A DNA stretch of 42,679 bases. Origin: an uncultured bacterium (lineage in GTDB: Bacteria > Patescibacteriota > Minisyncoccia > Moranbacterales > UBA2206). Under the pieces are notes generated by a model. That model was not told the DNA's origin. It did no database searches and saw nothing but the letters and a program-made list of their open reading frames with translations. The position numbers and the translations under genes were made by a program. Shown piece after piece: positions 42,154 through 42,679 of this stretch (its first letter is position 1; every line of letters begins with the position of its first letter). Where the stretch lies: contig CAIMIV010000048.1 in NCBI GenBank assembly GCA_903841185.1, positions 1 through 42,679 on the forward strand. The letters are read 5' to 3'.

Positions 42154-42315
42154 TAGACCTGTTGTTTGATAAGTTGCGTAACGAAATTTTCAGATTTTGC
42201 GGCATAATTTTTCAAACAATTTTTGCGGTTTAGCCGTAGCTAAGCCAAGAAAATTTTTGGGAAATTTGACCAAAATATGAAAATTGCAGTAGTAAGTTAT
42301 TACACAACAGGTCTA
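42154..42315. mobile_element. Hairpin element family I, copy 2 (162 bp, TA-flanked)
   Basis: An inverted copy of 32068-32229, identical in length and with TAGACCTGTT/AACAGGTCTA ends. Differences are scattered, with an altered inner end (TTTGATAAG) on the left and TTACACAAC on the right. Confidence 0.87.
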
Positions 42316-42340
42316 TTGTACTGAAAGGTACCAGAGATTC

Positions 42341-42679
<339 letters not shown>

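Overview
The window looks like a chromosome segment of a Patescibacteria/CPR bacterium, probably of the Parcubacteria (Paceibacteria) type. This is inferred from gene content and style, not from a marker gene. The signs are moderate A+T content, core genes mostly without Shine-Dalgarno sequences, GatA and GatC adjacent, a type IV pilus cluster with no secretin gene, a CxxC-CxxC zinc-ribbon protein with an RGG-like tail, small GIY-YIG and NUDIX proteins, and many short palindromic repeats. UGA is used as a stop codon, so there is no sign of recoding.

Layout. 1-347: probable transposase 3' end and terminal repeat of a mobile element. 348-5040: PAP2 phosphatase, lamin-tail/PKD surface protein, LD-carboxypeptidase, first NUDIX gene. 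5041-8080: A+T-rich accessory stretch with an unknown gene, two more NUDIX genes, individual promoters and terminators, and a shared intergenic repeat. 8083-8998: tRNA operon (Met-like and initiator copies, Asp) broken up by palindromes and a GIY-YIG gene. 8995-13945: membrane HEPN-like protein, gatA, gatC, ligA. 14021-25919: one-strand type IV pilus cluster (pilM-N-O-B, CheY-like regulator, pilT, pilC, pilins, pilD, minor pilins). 25991-29268: divergent clpC-comF. 29273-34849: HIT protein and a MacB-like export operon with two small secreted Ca-binding-like proteins. 35038-38316: DapB-like gene and a short HelD-like helicase. 38324-42679: MFS transporter, tRNA-Ser, zinc-ribbon gene, tRNA-Arg locus, membrane protein, second tRNA-Ser and the end of pyrR.

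The most unusual content is a set of small mobile-looking palindromes. (1) A 20-bp perfect palindrome is inserted, with no target duplication, into the anticodon loop or D-loop of tRNA-like copies, and a one-base variant supplies the stop codon of pyrR. (2) A second family with conserved ends sits in frame inside ligA twice, in two reading frames, and again inside a tRNA-Arg pseudogene. ligA carries two further repeat-derived in-frame segments, which resembles Rickettsia palindromic elements. (3) Four 162-163-bp, TA-flanked, end-to-end hairpins belong to three sequence families whose ends share a TAG-R-(n)-C-CTGT pattern. A fifth, partial copy follows a truncated probable transposase at the left edge. 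Both the initiator-Met and Arg tRNA loci have the same three-copy pattern: a 3'-truncated copy, an intact copy, then an interrupted downstream copy.

Functionally the largest block encodes assembly of type IV pili across a single-membrane-style envelope. ATP motors PilB and PilT act with platform PilC and the PilM-N-O scaffold. PilD processes the prepilins, and a CheY-like protein may link motor use to signals. The adjoining ComF gene would fit DNA uptake.
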